NCBI GenBank assembly: GCA_026873275.1
Contig: JANTUC010000008.1
Coordinates: 248,001 to 312,000 of the forward strand
Reading direction: 5' to 3'
Length of the DNA stretch: 64,000 bases
Source of the DNA: Pseudopithomyces maydicus
Taxonomy: Eukaryota > Ascomycota > Dothideomycetes > Pleosporales > Didymosphaeriaceae
Shown: piece by piece, positions 1-11,185 of the stretch
Position numbering within the stretch: the stretch's first letter is position 1
Layout of the letters: each line of letters begins with the position of its first letter
The notes under the pieces: model-generated
What the model was told of the DNA's origin: nothing
The model's input: the letters and a program-made list of their open reading frames with translations, nothing else
Databases searched by the model: none
Program-made: the position numbers and the translations under genes

Positions 1-717
1 TGGGCGCGATGAGGCTGACCTCGTACGTTTTGGTGCCTTTTAAGTTCGATCAGCACCCCGCTGCACTAATAACACATCGTCTGTCTATGCAATATATCTT
101 CTGCGCATCATTGTCGACGGCTGAGAACCACCTCTCAGTGTCACCTGGAGCTTGCTACCCGCTTCCACAGAATATAATAGTTCGAATGCATATGTATATC
201 TTATTGGATAACTGAGATTCGCGTAACCCTTAACTAGTGCTATGTTACAGTTCGCGTAATCATCTTAGCCTTGACTTGGGGGCAATGGGTTGTAGGGTTT
301 TCAATTAACGTCGTTCGAACCTGTCTCGATCGCGGTATAGCAGCTGTAATACCTTAACACATTATCTTATCAGCATTAACATCTCCCATCATGCTAGAAA
401 GAAAGATATTCCTGATTACTGTTTATAGCTTAAAGTAATCCTTTTGCACCTGCATTAGGAGAGTGAAACACACAGTGCATGTATACAATGCATTATATTG
501 GTTAACGGGCCAAGTACTGGCCCATATAGGGTCTTTGTATTTTATTTGGAGGTGGCTAGTGGTGAATGGGATAAGCATCAGTCCAATCTTGGTTTAGCGA
601 AGATGTCTGCCTAGAACCTTCAATTTCGTTGCGGTGGCTCCGTGACACATAACTACTATATATATTTAAGCCCAATCAGTTGAATACCCAACGACACTAT
701 CCATTTAACTACAATAT
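1..717. other. AT-rich upstream region, no gene seen
   Basis: No reading frame here shows a recognisable domain. The stretch is AT-rich and ends in the promoter of the F-box gene that starts at 718. The 15-base string TTTCAATTAACGTCG (298-312) recurs upstream of the second F-box-like gene at 20718-20732. Confidence 0.6.
657..670 (+). promoter_or_regulatory. Probable TATA element of the F-box gene
   Basis: TATATATATTTAAG lies about 50 bases before the first ATG at 718. Position and sequence fit a fungal TATA box, but no transcript data support it. Confidence 0.4.
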
Positions 718-2011
718 ATGGTTTGCAAAACTAAAAGAGAAGGAATGATGACGCAACCCAGCGCAGTTCGCCAAGCGGTCGCCGCCTCAATGGTCTTAAG
801 CATCACCGAGCTTTTAGAGCAAATTCTCTCCGAGCTCCCACCTCCGGACATATTTCGCTACCAGAGAGTTAATAAGACCTGGTATAACTTAATTACTAAA
901 TCACGACTCTTGCAATACAAATCATGGCTGCGCGACGACTACCCAGACGCGGCTCACCACGTCAGGGCCGACGATTTGATGCTTGAAAAAAGAGTGGTCC
1001 CGAAAAGTCCAGCTCAGACCTTAATTCAGACCTCGGCTCAGATCTCGATCCAGACCTCGACCTAGATTTCGACCCATCTCTCGACCCAAACCTAGATCAC
1101 GATCTAGACGCGGCTCACCACGTCAGGGCCAACAATCTCGAAAAAGAGAGTGACCCCACATGCTCCAGCCCACGGCTCGACTCAGAATCAGACCTCGATC
1201 TAGATCCCGATATAGACGCGGCTCACCACGTCAGGGCCGACAGTCTCGAAAAGAGAATGACCCCACATGCTCCAACCCACGGCTCGATGCAGAGTATGAG
1301 TACCTCCAAGAATGTTGCAGATACAACATCTCACGGCACATTCACCCTATCGTGGCAGCTCACTTGATGGAATATCCGTATGTTGAATTGGAAGATTCTT
1401 TTCTAATCCATCCCATCGAGGACGTGAAAGGAGCATTTCGGGCCTCCTTGCCTATGATGACTCCTCGTATGATTCATTCTCTCGTTCAATGGTATAAGCA
1501 ACATAAGGATTCCGAGCATATATGGGGTCAAATATCGCTGTTTCGCCCAGGCGTTCGCAAAGTAGAGTGGTCGCTGTCTACTTCGGACCACGCGGGACTT
1601 CCGACTGATATACAAGTCAGGTACAACAGTAACATACCTCCTGAGGATTACTATACATACTTGACAGGGGAGGATACTAAGGTGGATAAAAAACCAGGAA
1701 CACCGTTGGTATTGACGGTAAATGATCTAATGAAGAGAGTCGAAAATGAGTGGGAAAGATGGGTAGAAAGCGAGTACGATGTGCACTATCTCAGTCACGA
1801 TGGTCCAGGGTGTGATATCGATGAAGGAATTCCGTCAGAAGGTTGTCTCAAAAGATATGATGATTCCGATTACGAGAGTACGGACGGAGATGTGGCCGAG
1901 GAAGTGGAAGATGAAGTAAAAGAGGAGAGAAGGCGGAGGATCGAAGACATGATGGAAAGCTGTATTGAATCAGCCATGGACAAGGCTTCTGAACCTTATT
2001 GGTGGCTCTAG
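718..2011 (+). CDS. F-box protein with Asp-Leu-rich tandem repeats, two frame breaks
   Basis: The N-terminus has an F-box (residues about 29-68: ITELLEQILSELP, then YQRVNKTWYNLI), which in known proteins binds Skp1 and recruits substrates to SCF ubiquitin ligases. A repeat region follows. Blocks starting DAAHHVRA are encoded near 949, 1110 and 1218, separated by runs of alternating Asp-Leu. The remaining 250 residues form an acidic-ended domain I do not recognise. As written, the frame stops at 1063. Single-base losses in A runs at 986-991 and 1249-1252 explain both frame changes: the spacing of repeats 1 and 2 is 161 instead of 162, and GAAAAG replaces GAAAAAG in repeat 3. With both bases restored the span is 432 codons. 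An intron skipping the repeats is a less likely alternative. The ATG at 745 is an alternative start. Confidence 0.7.
949..1300 (+). repeat. Tandem coding repeat (108-162 bp period) in F-box gene
   Basis: Three copies begin with GCGGCTCACCACGTCAGGGC at 949, 1110 and 1218. Copies 2 and 3 are 108 bases apart and are nearly identical through a DPTCS-PRLD block. Copies 1 and 2 are separated by an extra Asp-Leu-rich stretch. The copies sit inside the coding region and would vary the length of the linker between the F-box and the C-terminal domain. Confidence 0.85.
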
Positions 2012-2430
2012 AGTTTCTGAGCTTTGCGTACTCTCCGGCTTCAGCTATAGTGCTGGGATTGCTTATCTACTACTAGTATTCTAATATACCGTCTGCCCTC
2101 TTATCAATTATATTTGTTAGTTAGAACGCCCCATAGATTTTCCTTTCCAAAGTGGCTAGTTTCAGGGTTGAAACAGTCTCCTAAGAATTTTCACTACCAT
2201 GTATTCTGGGCTTGGAAACAACAATGCAAATGTATTGCAAACATCCTGCACGCGCGCACGCTCCAGTCGGTAGACTAGCGGAATCGACTTTCACTGAGCC
2301 ATGATGCCAAGTCGCTAAACGGTAGCGTAAGCGACTCTGCCGACTGGGCGGGGCTGAGCGATGGTGGCAAGGCAGCAGTGATAGAATAACAATCAATGTT
2401 CCCCACCTAGACTCAGTATCTAACACCACA
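2012..2430. other. Intergenic spacer, F-box to HET gene
   Basis: No supported gene is present. It should hold the 3' end of the F-box transcript and the promoter of the HET gene at 2431. No distinct element was recognised. Confidence 0.5.
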
Positions 2431-5073
2431 ATGACCTATGTACTTACTCCTGATTGCTATGGCAAACCGTTACTACCAGACAGTATTCGCTTACTTCGTA
2501 TACTTCCTGATGAAGACCAAAAAGCACCCATTCGATGTGAGCTATTCCACTACCCTCTGCAGGAACTCGACGAACAAACGCATCTATATGACGCTTTATC
2601 CTATGTATGGGGTGCTTCGGACAAGCCTCAATTTATCTTCATCCATGAACACGACCAATCAAATACGCACAAGCTACCCGTGACGAAAAATCTTTACGAG
2701 GCGTTGTTACGTCTTCGAACCCGCTTCATTGAGCGCATTATCTGGATAGACGCTATTTGTATAAACCAGGACGATGACCGAGAGAAAGAGCATCAGATTC
2801 AGTTAATGGCGAAGATCTACGGTCATGCAAATCGCGTAATTGTTTGGCTTGGAGAGGCAGCGGACGATAGTACCCAAGCGATCCAAAACATTCGTGTTGC
2901 TGGAAGCAGGAAGTTGACAGCCCCTTTAGACAATGAGACGGTTCGGCAATCAGTTGTGGCGTTACTTGAACGACCATGGTTTCGGCGCATCTGGGTATGA
3001 TGAAAGATACCTGTTGATTTCTATGAATTCACTAATGAAATGACCTAGGTGCTTCAAGAAGTTGCTGCGGCTCGGCATATCCTGATCAAGTGTGGGCCAG
3101 CAGAAATCGATGGTTACGCCTTCTGTCTAGGATTGGACTCGTTAGAATGGTTCAATGAGACCCGTGCAGACCTGCGGTCTTTGATCCTGTCAATGATCTA
3201 CCTAATAAGAGAATCCATCTTCAGGCCTGACTTCTCTATGAGCAAATCAGACAGGTCTTCGTTAGATATATGCCCACTAGGCGAGTTGATGGATATGTAT
3301 CATGCCCACGAGGCTACCAATTGTCACGACATGGTATATGCCTTGTTAGGCATGAGTACTGATGATCTAAGCAAAGTCGACCTCTCGCCTAACTACAAGG
3401 TTCCGTGGGAGAATCTTTTACAGCGACTCGTGAAATATTTACTCTCTGAAAAGATATCTGTGGAGACCTGGGGCAGCAATAAGGAAATTGCAGTTATCAA
3501 AAGCAAGGGCTGTATTCTTGGCAAGATATCCTCGTCAAACCGCAAGACCTCCCGGCATGAGAGTGAAAGTGTAAACGTCTTTTCCTATGGAAGAAACATG
3601 TTATTTGAGTGGAATCTCCAAGTCTCAGCAAAATCTATCCAAGATGGAGACTTTGTTTGTTTTCTCGAAGGAACTTCAAATCCTACAATCGTCAGGCCAC
3701 ATCAAGACTATTTTGGCATTATTATGATCGCGGCTAGACTGCCAGAGGGATGGTCGGAACTTTTGGACTCCGGAATAGACTTCACTCAAAATTTTCTACT
3801 GGCATGGGACTGGAAAGCCCCATTAGAGGGATTTAAATGCCCAGATAGCTACGAAGCCCTGATGCAAAGACACGGTCAAGTACCAGAATATTCGACGGAG
3901 CGTGAAGGTCATTTGGACAAAGCGGCTAGAATATGGAATGTTGCACTGATCCATGAAGGTTTGGATGACTATAACAAGGTAGAAGAGAGACTTCAAGAAG
4001 CAATCGAGGAGTACAAGGTAGCGTTCGGGGTAGAAGACCCTTATGTGCTGAAAGACCAGTACCGACTGGAACCGTTGTCATGGGTCACAGGCAATGGGTG
4101 CAATGCTGAAGTTTGCCCTTGCGTGCAGAAGATGATGTCAATTCGGTTTTCGAAGATGATGAATACAGTCGGACACCGCTATTATGCGCAGCCAAAGAAG
4201 GGCACAAGGCCATAGTTGAGCTCCTGCTCCAGATAGGCAAGACTGAGGTTGACGCGAAGGGAGAGGACGGCCAAACGCCACTGTTATCAGCAGCTACTAG
4301 AGGGTATGAGGCTATAGTCAAGCTATTGCTTGATATAGGTAAAGCCGAGGTCAATATAGAGGGGGCTGACGGCCAGACGCCACTACTAGTAGCAGCTAAG
4401 AAAGGGTACGAGACTATAGTTAAGCTATTGCTCGACACAGGCAGGGCCGACGTCAACGTTACCGATGATGGCGGTAAGACGCCACTGAATTGGGCAGCTC
4501 ATAGAGGAAACGAAGTTATAGTTAAGCAGCTACTCGAGACAGATGGGATTAAGGTTGAGGATGATGTAGAGGATCTATTTGGTTGGTCATCACTGTTATG
4601 GGCAGTTAAAGGGGGGAAGAGGCTATAGTTCAGTTGCTACTTGAGACGGGTAAGTTTCGGGCTGACATAAAAGATGTACATGGTCGGACTCCACTATCAG
4701 TGGCAGCTGGGAGAGGACGCACGGCTATAGTTAAGCTATTACTTGAGACAGACGGAATTGAGGTTGAGGCTGACGCAAAGGATATCAATGGTCGGACAGC
4801 ACTATGTTGGGCAGTTATAAGAGGGCACGAGGCCGCCGTCAAGCTGTTACTTGAAACGGATAATGTCAAGGTTGATGCCAATGCAAAGGATATAAATGGT
4901 CGGACGCCACTTTTTGCGCAGCTAGACAAGGGCATGAGGCCGTGGTTAAGCTGTTACTTGAATCAGGCAAGGTCGACATTGACATAAAGGATAACGACGG
5001 CCATACAGTGATCTCATGGGCTGCACAGCGAGGATTTACAGAAATGGTCGAAATGCTGCAATCGAGTAAATAA
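2431..5073 (+). CDS. HET-domain protein with C-terminal ankyrin repeats, three frame breaks
   Basis: HET domains trigger heterokaryon incompatibility and cell death in filamentous fungi; ankyrin tails act as sensing or binding modules. Exon 1 (2431-2994) has the HET signature: YDALSYVWG (53-61), WIDAICINQ (105-113) and the RIW|VLQE junction. The intron 2995-3048 (GTATGA...CTAG) falls exactly in that last motif. A helical linker of about 300 residues follows. Roughly seven ankyrin repeats (TPLLxAAxxGxxAIVKLLL) then run to the stop at 5071-5073. The ankyrin tail is split over three frames. Each break fits one lost base in a run: near 4112-4118, G6 at 4611-4616 and T5 at 4911-4915. The last equals the first repeat's PLLCAA codons minus one T. 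Repaired length is about 863 residues. It may be a decaying gene or carry assembly errors. It faces the 816-residue gene on the other strand, with 71 bases between the stops. Confidence 0.85.
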
Positions 5074-5144
5074 ATGTTTCCTGTTATTTTTCTTTCCTTC
5101 CTATCACCTTCCTAGGTTTTCATCAGCTTTATTAGCACCCAAAT

Positions 5145-7703
5145 TCAACAAGCATCCATCTCTTTCTCGCCCATTCTAGTTCTTCCCTCGATTCGGACTT
5201 CGTTGTTGTCATTTATATTTGGGCGAATGTCCCCAGTTTCAGTTTTAGGATGCAGTAGAGACAAAGAATTTCTATTCCCCACAGCTTGCTCCTTAGACGT
5301 CTCTTGCGTAGAGTCTTTTTCTGTGCAGAGCTTATGCTTCATGTCCTGGAGTTGCCCCGAACCGGGTAAACAAGGTTGATATAGGCTGTGATGAGGTCTA
5401 CCAACGATTATAGCACCGGTTGGTAGAACTGGAATCGATCGGGAGGACGGCCTGAGACTCACTTCTTGCAACCGAGAAGGGCAATTCTTGTAGTTGAAGC
5501 AACACCCTTTGAACCTATCGGCCAATCGGCAATGGATATCCAGATTAGAAATGCATGAAACACTGGCCGCTAGATAGGAATGGTCTTTGGGAACCGTTTT
5601 CCAGGTCTGACAGAATGATTCGTCATCAGCTGGTTGAATAAGCTCGCTGACACCCTGGCAAAAGAGAACAAGGACCTCGCGCTGCTTTGCAAGAACGGAG
5701 GGCCAGGTCCCGCATGTGTCATCCAAGAGTATCCGTTTTTCTTTGAACCATGGTTTCGAATGAGCTATATCTGTTAATTCCCACCCCTTCAGATACGTCC
5801 AGTACGAAAACCCCGCAGATACATTGTTCCGCGTGATAATCTCTTCCTTCCTACTCTCGATAGCCGCAAAGATATTCTCAACTTGCGTTATGAACTTGAG
5901 ATCCTCTCCGTCACCGTCGGCCTGGGATCGTAACTGCAAATTCCGGTGTGTGCGGATGGCCTCGTAGCATCCTTGTGCAGCGTCCGACGAGGCTTCTGCG
6001 AATGGAATTTTCTTCAAGAGAGCTTCGCTGTCGGTCTGTCTCGCCGCCCAGACATGTAAGATCATCAGTAGGGCCGCTATTTCGGGAACCATCCAACCGC
6101 GCCGTGTTCCCGCGTCCCAGAGAAGGATTGGATTGTTCCGCGAGTTGAGCAGCATGTCTTCAAGCAGTATGTGTTCGCGCTTCACAGGCCCGAAGACGCC
6201 TTTGGGGATGATTACCTTGGCGCCCAACTGCATGCCAAAGAATCCAAGCCCCGATGTGCCCATACCAGATGTCATTTCCCGAGCTAGTCGGGGTCTACGT
6301 GGGGATGGGGGGACTTTGGAGTCGCGGATGGAGTCGTATCCGGACGTCTTTGCGCCGACGTGGACGTGTGCGTCCTGGGTCCAGCCTACGAATGTTCGTG
6401 CCGTTCGAAGAGTCTCAAGGCCTACATCTTCCACGAATCTTCCGCGATAGTCCTTCATTGCGCTCATGTGTATCTTTTCTTTATGGTCCTTGTGACTGAT
6501 AAAGTGCCATTGCACTGAATCGTGATTCTCTTGAGTTGGGATTAATATGGTCGAATGGCCCTTGAGGACGAAGCCATTCAGGTATTCCATCGGATACCAT
6601 ATGCGACCAAGGACTACCATCACATCGAATGGAATCTCTAATCCGATCTCGTCATTTCTTTTTGGGGTTGGGAAGGATTTTGCAATCACACCGTTTGTAA
6701 ACATGGGACCCCAGCAAAGGCCGTCCTTGATGGATTCCAAGTCCGATATACCAATTCTGAAGCACATGAAAGAAGTCATTTGGAAACTAGGAATAGAGTA
6801 ACTCATTCTGCCGTATCGTGGTCGCCGAAAGGTTGCTGCCATCCATGTAAGCATTTGGGCGAGCTCTATCAAGCGCCCAACCTCGCCAGTGGCATCAATA
6901 GAAAACAGTGAGTTATCTTTCAGGGACCTGAAATGAGTGATCTGGACACGTAAATCATCAGCGTGTGAGATCCATTCTAATATTTCCAGTCAGTATGACG
7001 GTGAAACAAATTAGCAAAGAAGGAAGATATATTCGCACCTGTGCAATCCGATGTTTGAATTGCTAGAGAAAACTGCTGAAACACAGATAAACCATATTCA
7101 GGCCAGAATAGTTGGACATAATCTTTACAAGTAGCCGCGAAAGCCTTCTCCACTGTGCCACTAAGCGTAAGGACTGATGCCAAATTTGGTTGGCCTTCGA
7201 GTTCCTCGTGGATGAAACCATCTATGTCGCAAACCAATTCAAATAGGACAAGTGATGGTCTCATATATCTCGACAATGGCCTTAGAAGCTGATCAATGGC
7301 CTCGAATACAGGAGGTGATTCGATCGTTTGCTTAGCCGATTCTGGCGCTTCGTTCCGAGTAGAGCTGCTTGAGAGTTGTCTAGACAAATCTGAGCATTGC
7401 TCACTTGATTTGTTAGCTACATATAGGCTTCTTGGGTCTAGAATCTCACTCTAAGGTCTTCGGCTCAACAAAGGCCGATAGTTTCGAAGCATCCTGATAC
7501 ACACTGCGCTCCTTTGGTTTCCCGCTCACGGCGCGACCATGTTCATGTTCTAGGCTGTTCGTCTCTGGCTTTCGGTCGCCTCTCAAGCGCGCATGATATC
7601 CACCACCATGAGTGCTTTTTGATTCCCGACAAACTTCTATATCTGGTCGAGAGCCAGTAATTTTTGTTTCAGGAAACTCATCAGGTGGGTATTCGCGATC
7701 CAT
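5145..7703 (-). CDS. Large fungal protein of unknown function
   Basis: Three exons give a continuous 816-residue protein: 7703-7450, 7403-7039 and 6976-5145. Introns are 7404-7449 (GTGAGA donor, CTAAC near the acceptor) and 6977-7038. All junctions are in phase and no base is missing. The N-terminal 85 residues are polar and probably disordered. Residues about 110-205 are helical and include YGLSVFQQFSLAIQTSDC. The middle section contains NGVIAKSFPTPKR followed by EIGLEIPFDVMVVLG, a motif I associate with uncharacterised fungal proteins often found near HET/ankyrin genes (from memory, not searched). No catalytic motif or membrane segment was seen. An upstream in-frame ATG at 7799 would add a hydrophobic leader; I prefer 7703. 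The function is unknown. Confidence 0.7.
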
Positions 7704-8660
7704 GGAAAAGAATGTAGATCTTATGAAAAAATATGTTTCGATTTGTGCAGAAGCGAAGAAGGCTGAGCAAGACAAAAGCAAGGAGATATGTATGCGCATC
7801 TGCTTATAAGAGCGGAAGATTGATATCCAGAGAACTCAGCCACTTCAACATAGCCTACCGATGCTCCAATGCGTGGATCTCAACGATTGGTTGAAGATGA
7901 TCAGCCTTCCGTACCTCGGGCTGCAGGCTGGCTGTCGAGGCACTCCAAAGAACGCCTCGCCAATCCAACTGCATGCAAACCAGCATTACGAGCACCCGGG
8001 TAGCTCATTATCATAGACTCTCCGCCTTGCTACGTCCTCGTTGTTTCTTTGGATGCAGGATATTATAGGGGACATGCTTGTGCCTGTTCGTGGTAGTGAA
8101 TCTGAAGTGAAGGCTGGGGGCTTGGCATGTGTAATGGGAACGCTGATGGGATAAATCAACCACGAAGTTGAACGGTCGTATGTATGTAGAATGTAATAAA
8201 GATATTGTGCATTCTCATATCTCATCGTCTTTTCACATGCTTATCGTTACACTAAGGCATGGAAGGCTGCGGATGTCTACCATCCTGCCCTCGAGCGCCG
8301 CGCTCTGCAATGTAAGGCTGTCATCATTTCACCCTTTAGAAAAGCTACAAGAAACGTTTACGCGAAATCGTCAGATACTCTTTCGAACAAAAAAGTCGGA
8401 TACTTCGTGGCGTGAACAAAGCAGGCGGGCTTGCAAGGTGGGGGCCGTGCGCTTTCACGGTTGCCAGAGTGATGTAAGTCTGCAGATACACACAATCTTG
8501 ACAACTGCTCCCATCCCGCCACCCGCCCGCACACACACACGTGCAAACCCAAGCACGTAGTCCAAGCTCGCCCGGTCTACCCGCAGCATCCCCTGACCCT
8601 GCAGAGCCGTTTGACCTACTCTGCGGCCTACGCCTATCACTCCCCACCTTACATCTCACC
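7704..8660. other. Divergent intergenic region
   Basis: This lies between two divergently transcribed genes and has no supported gene. Open frames around 8345-8750 overlap the 5' leader and start of the Src1-like gene and lack domain signals. Confidence 0.5.
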
Positions 8661-10860
8661 ATGGCCGACGCGCGCGGCGAATACTGGTATTTCGAGGCCG
8701 GCGTCGAGCCGACCAAAATCACTGTGCCTGAGCTGCGTAGTATTCTGCTCAAGCATGGTGTGAACTACCCGTCGTCAGCGAAGAAGCCTCAGCTCGTCGA
8801 GCTATTCACCACGAATGTGCTACCGCAGGCAGCGAAGCTCCAGCGCGCAGCGGCGCGCACGGTGCGATCAACACGCGGCATAGTAGACGTGCCCTCCAGC
8901 TCGGGGAGCACCACTACCACCGATGATGCCGAGGACGACACGCTGGTTCCGCCGCCGTCTGCGCTGAGACAGTCGTCGCGGCGTAGGACCCGGGCGACAA
9001 CAGCCGAAGAGGAGGACGATAGGCCTGCGCCCATACCTATGCGAACGCCGCGCCGTGCGAAAACCCCATCCAAGACGATACCGAACAAGCATGATCGCGA
9101 TGCCGAATTCGACACCGATGCGCAGCCAGCCCAGTCCCGCCAGCGCAAGAACTTCACCCCGCAGGTCAAGCAGCCGACGCCCGATCCTGAAGCCTGGCAT
9201 CGCCCTGCTGCGGACAGCCCGTTTACCCAGGATAACCCCTTCCAGAGCGGCAGCTCTCCGCCAAATCCCGACCCGCGCGACCGCCGGAGAAAGACCATGG
9301 GCTTTGAGCACAAGGAGCGCCGCAAGAGCGATGCGAATCGCCGCAGGACATATCAGACGCAAGTGGATCAGCAGGACGATGGCATAGTCGTGCCCACCAG
9401 AAAGACCTTCGAAATGCCCATATCGCGCGTCAAGCGACAAGAGCAGGCCGTGGTTGCCATGCCTGACAGCGGCGACGAGGGAGAAGAGTATACACCAGAA
9501 GAGCAGCAGGAGCTAAGCCTGGAGCGCGCAAAGAACGGCGAGGTAGACATCCTCCCGGCGCGACACCGCAGGGATCCCAAGAAGACGGCCAGCACCATAC
9601 AAGCCTTCCTGCTCACCTTTTGCGCGACCTTGTTCGCGATATGTGGTGGTGTTTGGCGAGAAGAGAAGTTCGCCATCGGTTTCTGTGGCGTGGGTCCTGA
9701 TACCCTCACCGAAATCGCTGGAGTTGAAATTCCTGAATTCGCTGTCGATTATCTCCCGCAGTGCGAGCCATGCCCGCTGAATGCGATCTGCTATTCGAAT
9801 CTGAAAGTCGAATGTCACAAGGACTTCATCAAGAAGTACCACCCCTCTCTTTCGGTGGCTTTCTTCCTTTGCCCCCAACATGCGAGCCTGACACCGAGAA
9901 GACGCGCAAGGCAACGCAGGTGGCAAACCACGCTGTCCAGGCCCTCCGAAAGCGTCGCGCAGAGTACGAATGTGGCGAAGATGATGGTCAGGGCAACGCA
10001 GTCCAGAGCCCAGACGTAACCGTGGCCGAGCTCAAGCAGCAGCTGATCAACAAAAAAGGCAAGAGCCTCTCCAACGAAGAATTCGAAGACCTCTTCGCCA
10101 AAGCCCTCGGCGAAATCCCCAACCGCCAAGAAGTCGTCGACACCACAGACGAGTAAGCCACCCCTCCTTTACACCCTCTGTTTCGTACACATCTGACCGA
10201 GCTCTATACTAACCAGCTCTCTTCCTGCTGACACAGAACAACCGGCACACGACGCCTCGCCTCGACCTCCCTCGCAGAGCTCCCCCTCCCTGCAGCATCC
10301 GCCGATCCCTCCGAGCGTCACTGGAACGACATCTTCTCCAAATTGTAGGCATCGCCCTGTTCCTCGCGAGCACCGCCTACACCCGCTACGCCATCACGTC
10401 GTCCCGCGCGCTCGAGACCCGCGCGAAGAAACTCGCCTCCGACGTCTTCGACCACCTCGCTAACCAGGCGGCGCTGGCGCACTACGAACCGGGTGCGTAC
10501 ACGGATCGCGGCCTGAGCATGAATCAGCTGAGGGATGACGTCCTGCGCGATGAGTTCTCCGCGAAGCAGCGGATCAAGATCTGGAAGAGGGTGCAGAAGA
10601 AGGTGGAGCGGAATTCGAATGTCAGGGCGGCGGTGAGGGAAGGCGCGAGCGGAGACATCACGAGGATGTGGGAGTGGATTGGGCCGGTGAGGATGCTTGA
10701 AGATGGGAGGGGTAGTGGGATGCGTGATGGACGGCGGAGTTTGGGGTGGTCGTCGAAGGCTGCGGGTGCGTCTGCGGCGGCGGCAGCGGGGAGTAGTCCG
10801 CCTGAGGGCAGGGAGGGGAAGGAGGTGCAGAAGTGGGATGAGGGACATCCGCAGTATTGA
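8661..10860 (+). CDS. Src1/Heh-type inner nuclear membrane protein (HeH + MSC domains), two frame breaks
   Basis: The family (yeast Src1/Heh1 and Heh2, animal MAN1) sits in the inner nuclear membrane and tethers chromatin and nuclear pores. The N-terminus has a helix-extension-helix motif (residues about 15-50: ITVPELRSILLKHGVNYP, then KKPQLVELF). A basic, disordered nucleoplasmic region follows, then a first membrane segment (about 311-333), a lumenal Cys-rich MSC domain with LPLPPTCEPDTEK, a second membrane segment (about 533-552) and a nucleoplasmic tail with WKRVQKKVERNSNVR. Exons are 8661-10152 and 10237-10860 (donor GTAAGC, acceptor ACACAG). The frame changes twice inside conserved sequence. 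One C is missing at 9842-9845 (KKYHP|LSFGG) and one near 10282-10290 (ELPL|PCSIRRS). Restoring both gives 705 residues. Breaks in such a conserved gene point to assembly error. Confidence 0.85.
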
Positions 10861-11185
10861 GTGCTGCTGGTGCTGGCACTGCTACTGTTACGTTTCTTTC
10901 CTTACGTCGGTTTCTTCATTCGTACCTGCCTCTCTTCCTCTTGGCTCCTTCCCTCTCGCGGTGCGATGGGAAGGCGTGTAATGGAGGGAGTACGGGGGTT
11001 ATCATCGCGCTTCTGCGCCTACGCCTGCTTTTATGATACCACGTTTTCTATCTATGAATATCTCGGTCTCGGTCTTCCTCTCTTAATTCTATACGCCTAT
11101 AGCTAGTTAGCTACCCAATGACTTCAACCAACCAACCAACCCGCGTGCCTGCCTACTCTATCCATCCCTTCCCTTCCCCTTCCAA
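10861..11185. other. Convergent 3' region
   Basis: This separates the stops of the Src1-like gene (+) and the NMT1-like gene (-). It is rich in C and T and no gene was seen. It probably holds both polyadenylation regions. Confidence 0.5.

Noticed and set aside
4077..4128. A 52-base intron joining the HET linker to the ankyrin repeats
   Set aside because: The donor GTCATG is weak and the spliced frame runs into a stop; a single lost base explains the frame change better.
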